Below are positions 12,459 to 30,161 of a DNA stretch of 64,000 nt, in pieces. The position numbers and the translations under genes are program-made. Below the pieces are notes generated by a model that did no database searches, was not told where the DNA came from, and saw only the letters and a program-made list of their open reading frames with translations. Numbering within the stretch: position 1 is the first letter of the stretch; the number at the start of each line of letters is the position of its first letter. Source of the stretch: Syngnathus acus. Lineage: Eukaryota; Chordata; Actinopteri; Syngnathiformes; Syngnathidae. The stretch covers positions 20,365,456-20,429,455 of the forward strand of contig NC_051095.1 of the NCBI RefSeq assembly GCF_901709675.1. Reading direction: 5' to 3'.

Positions 12459-12918
12459 AGCCAAAGAAGGCAGCCGACACGACATTTGTGCTTGCAGTCT
12501 GGTGATCAACTTGGAGGTGCGTGAGAGCAGCGGCAAGAAGACGGGCGGCACGGCGCTGCACCTGAACTTGGACTTTGGCACCAAGAGCTTCACTGTCAAC
12601 ACCAAAGTCAGCGACAAGTGGGGCAGCAAGCTGACCGGGACCCTTGCCCAGCAACGCCCCTTCGGAGCAGGTCTCGCCTTCGAGGTGATGTCCGTCGCTA
12701 CGTCGGCATTCAATCGTCACCCAAATTCAAACCCGTAGAAAGTAACCCGTACTCTGCCTTCCGCCGTCTAGATTGTCATAAAGTGTGGCAGTGGCGCTTT
12801 CCAGTTGACCTTCAACGGCGAGCGCCAGCAGGACTTTGATTATCAAATTCAGGACCTGCAAAGCATCAACTGGCTGTTGGTGTGGCAAGTGACGCAGAAC
12901 CACGTCCGGCTGATGTGA
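8981..12918 (+). CDS. Secreted chimeric lectin: C-type lectin domain plus galectin domain
   Basis: Eight exons join in phase: 8981-9041, 10733-10878, 10985-11097, 11211-11344, 12025-12122, 12328-12413, 12498-12684 and 12772-12918. They total 972 nt, or 323 residues. The start ATG has A at -3 and opens a hydrophobic signal peptide (about residues 1-20). Residues about 24-151 form a C-type lectin domain with six cysteines, CPTGWQDYNNHCYFF, the galactose-type calcium motif QPD, ENC and WND. Residues 152-184 are a linker with four Cys and an N-glycosylation sequon (NAT). Residues 185-323 are a galectin fold (GGLSVGRKLVIKG, LHLNLDF, WG, RPFGAGLAFE), spread over exons of 86, 187 and 147 nt as in known galectins. 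His and Asn of the HxNxR motif remain, but Arg is Asp, and the Glu after WG is Lys. It is probably an extracellular carbohydrate-binding immune lectin. The alternative is two adjacent genes, since intron 4 contains AATAAA at 11921. Confidence 0.7.
9251..10337 (-). mobile_element. Internally deleted Tc1/mariner-like transposon in lectin intron 1
   Basis: The ends carry matching inverted sequences (ACACCGTGTGCACAATTATTAGG at the left, CCTAATGATTATGCAGACCGTGTA at the right) flanked by TA. On the minus strand a Tc1-type DNA-binding region is readable (KKRDLTDSEKSKIVKNLSEG, then EIAKILRHDHRTIKRFVE), followed by a remnant of the next domain. The central catalytic DDE region is missing, and the sequence jumps to the C-terminal region (KKLTDSMNGWL-like). 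The copy cannot encode a transposase. Confidence 0.85.
10884..10944. repeat. (ACTC)n microsatellite
   Basis: About fifteen tetranucleotide units lie entirely inside the 106-bp intron 2 of the lectin gene. They start 5 bases after the donor and fill most of the intron, so length variation would directly change intron size. Confidence 0.95.
11590..11780. repeat. Possible DNA-transposon remnant in lectin intron 4
   Basis: A GC-rich block (CCTGGGGGTTCGATGAG, then GGTCTCAGGGGTTTGGCAG, then CACCTGTCGTGTAAATTCG) stands out from the AT-rich intron. It resembles sequence I associate with multicopy fish hAT-type elements. No ends or target duplications were identified, so the family call is tentative. 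Confidence 0.35.
11921..11926 (+). promoter_or_regulatory. AATAAA polyadenylation hexamer inside lectin intron 4
   Basis: The hexamer lies between the last C-type lectin exon and the first linker exon. If used, reading on from the exon 4 donor would end at a stop near 11451 and produce a C-type-lectin-only secreted protein. Confidence 0.35.
12426..12460. repeat. Poly-C tract followed by (AC)n
   Basis: Nineteen C residues followed by an AC run occupy most of the 84-bp intron 6 of the lectin gene, directly upstream of the acceptor for the main galectin exon. Confidence 0.95.
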
Positions 12919-14564
12919 CCACGCCGCCGTCCGAGCGGCCGTCACTCACATGATTACGTGCACCTCCCTTCAGCTTGATCACATTGACCTAATACGGACA
13001 GCGAACACTTCACATAGGTCACAAACAATCACACACGTGTGTATATATATTGAAGGAATGGGGTCGAAATACAAAAAGTCCTGCCTAGCTACAAAAACAG
13101 ATATGCTCAAACCTCATTGAATAAAGTACATAAGCAGAAAAGTATATTCACATATTAAATCAATAAAAGAAACTTTTTAAGCATATAATTATACCTACAC
13201 ACCAAATCAATAAAGACATACGTAACTAAACATTTTTGATAGGGGTAATGACAAAGGTTTTTATAACTTTATGATCTGATATGTATTTCTGAGCACTTTG
13301 AAATAAATGTTTTTGATATATTGCCTGAATAGCTTAAATGACCCTTAAGGAACTGTTTAATGCATGCCTGATGATTTTCTAAATCACGGACACTGCCAAA
13401 GTCGTCTAAAAATGTTCAGTACTTGATTGTATCTTGTGTTTTGACTAATGCTAGACGCCAGTTTTCGATTACTACTGAACGTTCTGGACAGAGGGACATA
13501 TTTTGCCTAACAAAGAAAAGATATGGTTGGAAGCATGATTAAACTAAGAATATGATGACGTAAGCAAGTACATGGAGTATCAAAAGTACAAACAAACAAA
13601 AACATGGTAAGTGGTGAGTACAAACTTTGCGTAGTCAGGGAACATTAATAAATTGATGTCACAGCCAAAAGCTCACATAATTCCGTACAAAATTGAAAGA
13701 ATGACGAATGGATGAGGTGCGACAGTGTATGTGCAAGAATGGAGCAGAATGTTTACAGGAAGGTCACTTGGAGATAAAACCAGCAGCCAAGAACCCGGCC
13801 AAAGATGATCGCCAAGGCCGAAAGACGGGATGGAAGACAACAGCCCCCACACACACCGAATCGCCCATAATCAGCACCCACTCCCATGGAATCAAAATCT
13901 CCTGCGAACTTGCCCCACCCCAAAGACTCATCACCCATCAAACTCGGCCCACACCGGCATGTGCAAATGAATATAAGCTGACCACAGAACCTTGAATGTT
14001 GCCTTTTCTGAATGGAGACTTTCTGCTCTTGAAAGGCCCAGCGCTGTATTGTACTTTCCTGAAAACAGAGCTTTCTTAACAAGAATTGTGATTGAACTCA
14101 ACCAACCTGTGTAAGTCTAATTTCTGCTTCAGTGTCTTAGCATTTTCCTAAATCTGAAGAAATCAAACGAGCACGCAGTGAGTAAATTGGATAACAGGTG
14201 ATTGGCAATGGCTTTTGCCGTGAGGCGCAGATAGTGCGCTCCCTAAATTGTGGACACAATCCAACAATATATATGCATATATTTTTTATCATGTGGCTCT
14301 TATGTCAGTAATTTAACAAAGAAAATCAGAGAGATTTCAGTGAGTCTGCGTTGACACTTCTGAAAAGAACATGATTAAACTTGCTCTCAATGAATACATA
14401 TTTCCAATCTTCAGAGCATACAGTACATGAGGTGAAAAGAAAGATACATGAATGAAGCTTGAATTTGTGTGCCAAAAATAACCAGCAATCAGCATCAGTA
14501 TAAATGTATACAATACACATCTACAAAGACTGTGTATATAAAAAACAGGCACAAAAGCCGTTTG
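12919..14564. other. Lectin 3' flank and dcps 3' flank (convergent)
   Basis: The lectin (plus) and dcps (minus) genes converge here. A poly(A) hexamer AATAAA for the lectin lies at 13120-13125, about 200 bases after the stop. The rest is AT-rich sequence with no recognisable gene. A short open frame at 13708-13995 has no family resemblance. Confidence 0.6.
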
Positions 14565-14570
14565 TTTATT
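14565..14570 (-). promoter_or_regulatory. dcps polyadenylation signal
   Basis: AATAAA on the minus strand, 215 bases beyond the dcps stop codon. It is the first canonical hexamer downstream and gives a short 3' UTR. Confidence 0.6.
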
Positions 14571-14785
14571 CAATGATTTAGGTTGTACCACATGATCAAT
14601 CCACCCTAAAATTCCTACATTAAAACAAATGCTTTCAGCTAAAAGCTACACACTCACGTATGAGCTAACAGAATGTAATCACAACTGCTGTCAAGACTTT
14701 GGAATGAGTCTCGCCGTAATCAAACCAAACGACCAATGTACAAAAATGGACTCAAAAGCACCTTTTTCCATCTGCAGCTGGAACA

Positions 14786-16499
14786 TTATAACTTCCCGGC
14801 TTCCTTAAACTGAGCGAGCAATCCATCATCTGCCCGGAGGGGGAACGAGAGAGTTCTGGTTTTGTAGTAGTGTGGGTCTGATTGAAGGTTCTGGATGACA
14901 TCTGTGAGGAGGTGGGCTCGCTCCACACCACAACCTGGCACATCGTAGCCAAGTTTGGTGAAGTGGACATGAAGGTGGTAGTAAGATGGCTGGTAGTGCA
15001 AGTAGACTCTCAGTTTGCTGCCTGGAAGGCTGTAGTGCTGCTGGATGGCCTCCTAAAATGCCACATGATTAGATGGCTGAAGTGCATCAATAAAGTTGGT
15101 GTGGTGTCTCACCTTTCCTTTCTGGAAAATGTTTTGAAGGAGTGGGATGTGCTCTGATGTCAGATCCCTCAGACTTTTGATGTTTCTCTGATGTGTGATG
15201 GCAATCAGGTACAAATTATCAGTCTGAAAAAAGGACACAACAACAACTCATTATGTGAAACAACCAGCTAATTCTTTTCATAATGTGTCTGGATCACTGG
15301 CTGGGGTAGCAAAGAAGAGGGAATGGATGAACAGTAACTCATTTGGATAAAGGATGCATCATGCGTGTTTCACCTGTTTTTGATCCCATTTGAAATCCGG
15401 GAGGAGGACAAACCCAAGCTTTGGGTCTGGATCTTCAAACACTATGCGCTCAGACTCAGCCTTCTTCTCCAGGATGTTGTATACCCACTAGGGAGTGAAT
15501 GTGATGTGAAGAACATCACCACTGGATTTAAATGTTATCTTTTTCCGGCTCACTTACCTGCACACTAAAACTCTGCTTTTGGATGAAAGGAAGAGTGATG
15601 GACTGGTAGTCATCTGTTGTCTCCTCCACCAAGAAGCTCTCCTGACGCTGGTATTTCTGCACATGCTTCTCGGTGGCTGGACACACCACAGTCGCCTTCA
15701 TCTCTAAAAGGCACACATGGAAAAGTCGTTCAGCTGTCATTTGTCTTCACAGATATTTATAAATTTGTCATAGCAGTACCGTTAAGGTGAGGTGGAGACC
15801 GGAGACGGTAGGTGCAGTAGATGTCATTCCTCATATCTAACTCCAGGGTGGAAGCAGCAAATATTTCAGACAGAGAATCTTCTCTGATGGGAGTCTTCTC
15901 CAGGATGACTACAGCATTCTGGTCAGCAAGCTGATGACCAAGTGAACAACCCAACCATCAATATGAGGAAAGAATACTTGTCCCCCTAAACAACTAGATG
16001 TCAGGTTGCCACGTCAGGTTGACTCTAAGTCATAAAATCTCCCGTCTTACATTGCAAAAATGAAAAAAATTAGAGAACTGTTTAAAATCTCGCCCTTAAA
16101 CACCCTGCTTAAACGCGTAACTAGTAAACTACCAAAACTAGAAATCCAAGCCAGAACGTCTCACTCTCGTTCGATTACAAATAAAACCATAACCACACGT
16201 TAAGAATGACCGCTTTCTATTCCAATTCAGTAGCTATATATTAAATTAAATAAATATGTTACAGAAAATGAATGGATGGATGTTTAATTATCTACCTTTC
16301 CGTGGACGAAGATGGTTTTCTCCCTGGCAGAATCACTCAACACGGTAGTAGTTTGAAAACCTGACAGGACATTTTTTTCCGATTCCCTTCCATTCTCTCC
16401 TTGCTCATCTCCGTGGTTTGTTTTTGTCTTTTTGGTTCTTTGAGTAAATTCATCGAATGCTTCGGGATTATTTTCACGGTTAGTTGAAATGTCCGCCAT
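14786..16499 (-). CDS. dcps: Scavenger mRNA decapping enzyme DcpS
   Basis: Six exons on the minus strand: 16499-16296, 15930-15780, 15703-15558, 15487-15374, 15223-15113 and 15052-14786. They total 993 nt, 330 residues, close to about 337 in human DCPS. DcpS is a HIT-family pyrophosphatase. It hydrolyses the residual cap (m7GpppN) left by 3'-5' mRNA decay, in nucleus and cytosol, as a domain-swapped dimer. The HIT motif HLHVH is at about residues 268-272, and the middle His is the expected nucleophile. The cap-contact region has [15 protein letters not shown] and DFKWDQ. The N-terminal 70 residues are charged and low complexity, as in orthologues. The start ATG has A at -3 and G at +4. The gene is head-to-head with ids. 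All splice sites are GT-AG and phases close. No defect is seen. Confidence 0.95.
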
Positions 16500-17047
16500 G
16501 TTTGACGCTACTTCCGCACCGCCAAAGATAGTTAATGACGGAAAGATCGTTCACTTCGAACTAACAACAAAACTGGAAGAATCGTGCGTACGAGCGGAAA
16601 TAGCGCGCGTGCACGGTCTCTTTGTAATTACTAGTGCGTTTTTTAATCAATTGGAAATCTGTCATTATAAGATGTTAAGTATTATTGCTCACCCAGAAAT
16701 ATATACAATTCAGATTGCAATGATTTATTCATGTTTGCTGAATTTCTTGGCAGCTGCACGTGGTTAATGTGATTGACATTTTATTGAGCCAACAGAATAC
16801 GCACCCAATCGTCTAAATTTATGGGCGGGGTTACTTCGGAGTGGTCCAATTAAAATACAGTATTCAGACGCTAATCGGAAGCGAAGAGTATATATATGTT
16901 TATCGAAAATTCCTGCAATGAGGTTGAGTGGTAATGCTCTGTTAGGTGGCCACCCGCCGGACAAGCAAAAAAAGAAGAAGGTTCATTGACGTTCGGTAGC
17001 GACTGAAGTATTCGGGATTCTAAATACTTGACGTGAACTTCATGTAG
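16500..17047. promoter_or_regulatory. Shared dcps/ids bidirectional promoter region
   Basis: Only 548 bases separate the dcps ATG (minus) from the ids ATG (plus). Visible elements are an ETS-type site (ACTTCCG, 16510-16516), a GCGCGCGTGCAC NRF1-like block near 16603-16614, a GC box GGGCGGGG (16823-16830) and a CCAAT box (about 16845-16849). The dcps start itself sits in an ATGGCGGAC context resembling a YY1 site. No clean TATA box is positioned for either gene. These are features typical of housekeeping bidirectional promoters; activity is inferred. Confidence 0.65.
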
Positions 17048-25058
<8,011 letters not shown>

Positions 25059-25084
25059 TGACGGGCTGTTAAGGGCACACGTGC

Positions 25085-25090
25085 AATAAA
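25085..25090 (+). promoter_or_regulatory. ids polyadenylation signal
   Basis: AATAAA lies 27 bases after the ids stop codon, implying a very short 3' UTR. A second weaker option (AATAAA near 25175) would add about 90 bases. Confidence 0.6.
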
Positions 25091-27326
25091 AGCCAGAAAA
25101 GGGAAACTCATTTATAAATATATTTATTTAAATACTCAGTTCATATGGATGGTTAGATAATTGTCCAGCAAAGAAATAAATTTGTGTGCAGATGCATTGA
25201 ATGAGATAGTGAGTTGTGTCTTACGCTTAGCACAAAGCTGATTGTTTACTGAACAAGCAGCAATCAAGTCTCCTTCAAACCTTTCAAGTCTATTATCCCT
25301 TTGAACTAAGCCACAAGGAACACACTGTTGGTGAATGCCTCTCCCTTGTGGGTCACCACATTAGCAAGCTTATTTTATTATGAAAGAAGGTTGTCATGAC
25401 TGAAGAAAGAAGATCCATTCTGAGGTTTCTCATCAGGAAGTGTGTAAATTTGGGCGGGGCACCACTGAGTGGTTCAACCATCTTTGAAAAATAATCTTCA
25501 GATGAACAGAAGTAAATTCTGGCTACAAAATCAGCGTGGTCGAAGTGGGTTTTATACAGAGTGGCACAAAGATAGTTCATGTCATCCATCCTACTGCCAC
25601 ACAGTACATGGCAAGAGGAAGTTTAAGTAATCCAAGCTCATGTGCTCATTTAGCACTTTAAAGTCATCTAATCAAATTGTCTTAAAATGAACATGATTGT
25701 GACTTGCATAGATCCTACTTTGTGATCAATCATCCCACATAGGCTTTCAGTTAAGATGTTTTGCCAATCTATACACAATGACAATTATTTAAAAAGCAAA
25801 AATATCCAAGCAGCCACTTTCCACATGTCTTTCACTCACCAGGTCACGGGTGAGCTATTCCAGCTAACTTTAGATGGTGGGCTACACCCTGGAGTGGTAA
25901 AAACTTAAGGCAGTGAAGGCACACAGACACCATTGTGTGCTTCACTTAACCTATCATGACTGTTTTTGGAATGTGGGTGGAAGCAGGAAAACCCACAGTT
26001 AAATTAAGCAAACGCCTCACAGGATGGCCTGAGCTGAAACTGTCAGGCAAACTAAGTGCAAACTTGCTAACTTGAAATTGCTATTTTAAATATGGACAAA
26101 ATAAAATCTCCATAATACATTTCTCAAAGTAAGCACTAAAGGTCCGTTGCCTTAATCCAGCAACAAGGGGTTTGACACAAACAATAACTATTGTATTTTT
26201 CTTTTTTAGTGCAAAGCATCATATAGACCATCCAAGATGACACAAAACTGCTGAACAAGTGCAAGAACTTTGAGACATTTTTAATATTACTCTATTGTTT
26301 GTCTTGCCTAGCATTCCAAATGCTCAAAAGGATTACATTAGAATTAGGTTGAAATCATTTGCAGTCTGGACATATGATTACAAAACAACAAAAACCACAA
26401 AGTGCAAGAACATGACATCAAAGCCCAAAATGTAAGCAGCAGCACATTAAGTATTGTGGGATGTGCAGATTATCTCGAGGTAACATTAGCTTCCGACAGT
26501 GCAAAAGGTACTTGTTTGCTTGGAAATGTTGTCAACATGGTTGGGGTCATAATTATGCTTAGCGATGTCTCTGCTGTATTTTTGCATGTTCACAATAATT
26601 TGACAAATGTAATTTTGCAGCTTTGTGCTACCTCCATAAGAAAAACTAGAATCCATGCTGTACAAGACTGCAGTCACAGCCAGATCCAGATTGATCCTCA
26701 CATTTTAGGAGCATCTTGCCTCGTAAATTTGGGCTTTTCATTTCAGCAGTTCAGCTTCAGTTTCATAGAATTGTCTGAATATAAAGCAACGGGTCGCTGC
26801 GGTTGTGCCTGTCTTGTGTCATCCTGTAAATGTGTCTCAGCGGTTTTATCCAATCAATATTTATCATCCCAAGCAGTGATCTCTTACCATGATCACATTG
26901 ATGTAATGACAATTACGTTAGTGTTTACCTGCTGCCTCCTTTTTATTCCCCGTGTGACATGTCGCTGCCTCTTCTCCTCCAGCCACTCTGTCTTTGTCAT
27001 ACTCTCATTATGATTCATACACTGCTAATCACATTACCACCATGGGCCCATAGCCTGACAGGTCACCCTGCCTTTCTGTTAACATTGGTGACATACACAA
27101 TTACATTAGAGGGATGGAGTGTGTGTGAAAAAGCTTAGCTCAGCTGTCTCGGGCCTGAGGTTGGTCTCAACTGTGTATGTGCATTTGTGTGTGAGAATTG
27201 AGAACCGCGAGCTAATTTTCCATACAAGTCCCAGAAAACGTCAGTTTTTTGTTGTCTTGGAAAATGTCCAATACATTTTAAATCTTCTACTTTTGCTTTC
27301 TAATTGCTTTCCTCCGTAAACTATTA

Positions 27327-27496
27327 CCGTAATTTTCGGACTATAAGTCGCGGTTTTTTTTCATAGTTTGGGTGGGGGGGCGACTTATACTCAGGAGCGA
27401 TTTATATACATATATATGGGGTTTTTTCACTTTTTTGGGCATTTTATGGCTGGTGCGACTTATACTCCGGTGCGACTTATAGTCCGAAAATTACGG
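27327..27496 (+). mobile_element. Foldback MITE, copy A
   Basis: About 170 bases with nearly perfect terminal inverted repeats, CCGTAATTTTCGGACTATAA at one end and its complement at the other, flanked by TA on both sides. Internal repeats of GCGACTTATA appear near both ends. Non-coding. The TA duplication suggests a Tc1/mariner-type mobiliser, by inference. Confidence 0.9.
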
Positions 27497-27898
27497 TAAT
27501 TTCACCTTAGTGGAATGAGTCAGAGCTTTTTATTATGCAATATTTACTAATGAACTATTCGCATCAGACTGAGAGTTGCTGTATAAACAAATAATAAATT
27601 AACTGAAAATATCACACAATTACTGGATTTATTTTATATAAACTTTTATGGCTGTCGTCCCAGAAAGAAGCCACTGTTAAGATGAAAAGCCCGTCTGCGT
27701 GTTTGAGGTTCAATTAATTGCATAATCATTTATCATATGACTCTAATTATTGAGAATCAATTAATCCTTTAAAGACCTTGTTTCATTTGAAAATATACAC
27801 ATCCTCAGAGTTTTCCTCTCTCAACACTTGTAATTTTTCCCAGATTTCTGTTGTCCTCCATAGAATCAGATTTATTTTCTGTGTTGAATCAAAGGGGA

Positions 27899-27947
27899 AA
27901 TTTTACAAATATACTGTATGCAATGCATACAGTATATTTGTAAAATT
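27899..27947. repeat. Perfect 49-bp palindrome
   Basis: Two 24-base arms (27899-27922 and 27924-27947) are exact reverse complements around a single base at 27923. The arms include ACAAATATACTGTATGCA. A partial extra copy of the centre (GCATACTATGCATACTATG) follows at once. Confidence 0.95.
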
Positions 27948-29467
27948 GCATACTATGCATACTATGTCCAGGCTGTATCTCGTCTCTTAACCAGTCAGTA
28001 AAACAATTAGTAGTAATATGATTCAAAAATACATTGGCTCCGTTTAATGGCACAGACAAGACACAAAAGTCATTAAAGAAGTCTGCACAAATCTTAAAAA
28101 TTTGCATTGATACATAAATCCTGAAAGTTTAATGATCACAAAGGGAAAGAAGTGGATCTCTGCATAAAATTCAACAGCAACACAGTCCTCGTGAGACATG
28201 CTTGATCTGTTGATTGGATATGAGATTGCAAATCATTGGGGTGAGCAAATGCTCACAATGATACATGTAAACTTTACGAATACGCTTCACAACTTAAAAT
28301 TCATGGCTTTGAATATATCGAGTCCCTCTTATATTGCGTTTTCTTTCTTGGCTTTCCTTTCCTTCTCCATATATGGGCTTCTTATTTTCCATTCTGAAAT
28401 ACATTCTATTGATAACACGTGATAAACCCAATGAATTGAACATTAACTGGAAAGGAGGCTAATAATTGAATACATGTAAAAAGAAAAAAAGATATCCATT
28501 AGCTTGAAGAGGATAAAACACGGGTGTAGTATTAAAACATCCGTGTTTTAATGGAAGGCGTCTCTATAACAAACAGACCTTGCTGAGTGCACCTGTGAGC
28601 TTTTATTCATTAGAAATTATGTTCTCAATGTGAGTACATTGATTTTTTTTTTTTTTTAATGACAGTGAATATACTGGTAGCTGTAAATTCCATTTATGCT
28701 AGTGCGTTGTGAGAGTTCAAGGTTTCAATTTGTGTTTTACATTAACTTTCCTTCCATACTAATTTTTCCCACTCCATATATAATTTTTTCGTTTTAAACC
28801 GAATCTTGGTAGTTGCTGCTTGTTGGCAGGTCTTGCTGCCTTCACTTTTCTAGTGAAAAGGCATGCTCATTTATCTTAAAATCAGGCTACTGACTGTCAC
28901 TAGATCATTAGGCCCATGGGTGTTAATTTAATTTAATTTTGGCCAGCAAATGTCACTGCATTTGAAAGGTGATAACTCAGTCATTTATGAATAGTTTTTC
29001 TTTACTTTCAACAACTCAAAATTTTGTCATCAGTCCTATCCATACACGTACGTATATATATTTTTTCTTTTTCTTCCAAATGGGCAGTAAAGGTCCAAAA
29101 ATGCACAATAAAGAAAAACGATCTATTCTGTATCCACATTTGAAAAAAGAAAAAAAAAAGTCAAGGTTTCATATGACATAATTAGAGCCTTAAATAAATG
29201 AATTAGTCATAATAGAATTATTTTCGCATGCCCAATTTTTGACAATGGCTGATTTTCTGAAAGCATGAGACTTATGTGACTTTGTCCCAAAAATGGCACT
29301 GCTTTGTAAGTGTGAAAACTAAATCATTTATGAAGATTTTTCAACTTTCAACCATCCATACATAAATATTTTGTTGTTTTTTGGGGGGCTGCCATCTATA
29401 GACAATAATAGTAGTATTTTGATAATAACAAAAATTACTATGGTGTATATATACATATATACGTACA

Positions 29468-29791
29468 GAGGCGCACTGGTTAGTTAGCATGTCAGTCTCA
29501 CAGTGTTAGACGTTGCCCGTTTGAGTCTGACTCCAGCCTTCCTGTGTGGAGTTTGCATGTTCCCCCCGTGGCTACGTTGGTTTCTTCCGGGAACTCTGGG
29601 TTGGTCCCATATGCCAAAAACATGGTAGACTGATTGAGCACTCTAAAGTACGAGTGCGAATGGTTGTTGGTCTGTGCCCTGCAACTGGCAAGCAGTTTAG
29701 GATGTCCCCCTACTGCCCATAGTCAGCTGGGATAGGCTCCAGCAACCCTGCAACCCACCTAAGGACAAGCGGGTCACACAATGGATGGATC
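29468..29791 (+). mobile_element. tRNA-derived SINE
   Basis: The head has CACTGGTTAGTTAGCATG and GCCCGTTTGAGTCTGAC (A and B box areas). Then follow GGAGTTTGCATGTTCC, GCGAATGGTTGTTGGTC, GGGATAGGCTCCAGCA and a CAATGGATGGATCG tail. The copy is near full length but diverged. Confidence 0.8.
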
Positions 29792-29869
29792 GATATATAT
29801 AACATATATAAAAGTGCTGGGAAGAAACTGAAAAAAAAAGTAATATGAGCGATCAGCGTTTATAAACTA

Positions 29870-30037
29870 CCGTAATTTTCGGACTATAAGTCGCACCGGA
29901 GTATAAGTCGCACCGGCCATAAAATGCCCAAAAAAGTGAAAAAAAACATATATATGTATATAAATCGCTCCTGAGTATAAGTCGCCCCCCCGCCCAAACT
30001 ATGAAAAAAACCGCGACTTATAGTCCGAAAATTACGG
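29870..30037 (-). mobile_element. Foldback MITE, copy B
   Basis: Almost identical to copy A at 27327-27496 but in the opposite orientation, with the same terminal repeats and flanking TA. The internal GTATAAGTCGCACCGG duplication and AT-rich centre are conserved, so both insertions look recent. Confidence 0.9.
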
Positions 30038-30073
30038 TACTACTAGTTTATGAACTACTAAAATGCTCTGAAC

Positions 30074-30161
30074 CATCCATCCATTTGCCGGACCGCTTGT
30101 CGTGCTGGAGCCCATCCCAGCAGTCATCAGGCGGCGAGCTAACCAGTGTGTCACCGTGCAT
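30074..30161 (-). mobile_element. SINE fragment
   Basis: Contains CCATCCATTTGCCGGACCGC, GCTGGAGCCCATCCCAGCAG and GCGAGCTAACCAGTGTG. These are the tail and head pieces of the same SINE family with the middle deleted. Confidence 0.6.

Noticed and set aside
12115-12720. 201-codon minus-strand frame
   Set aside because: Antisense shadow of the galectin exons, interrupted in composition by the poly-C/AC repeat.
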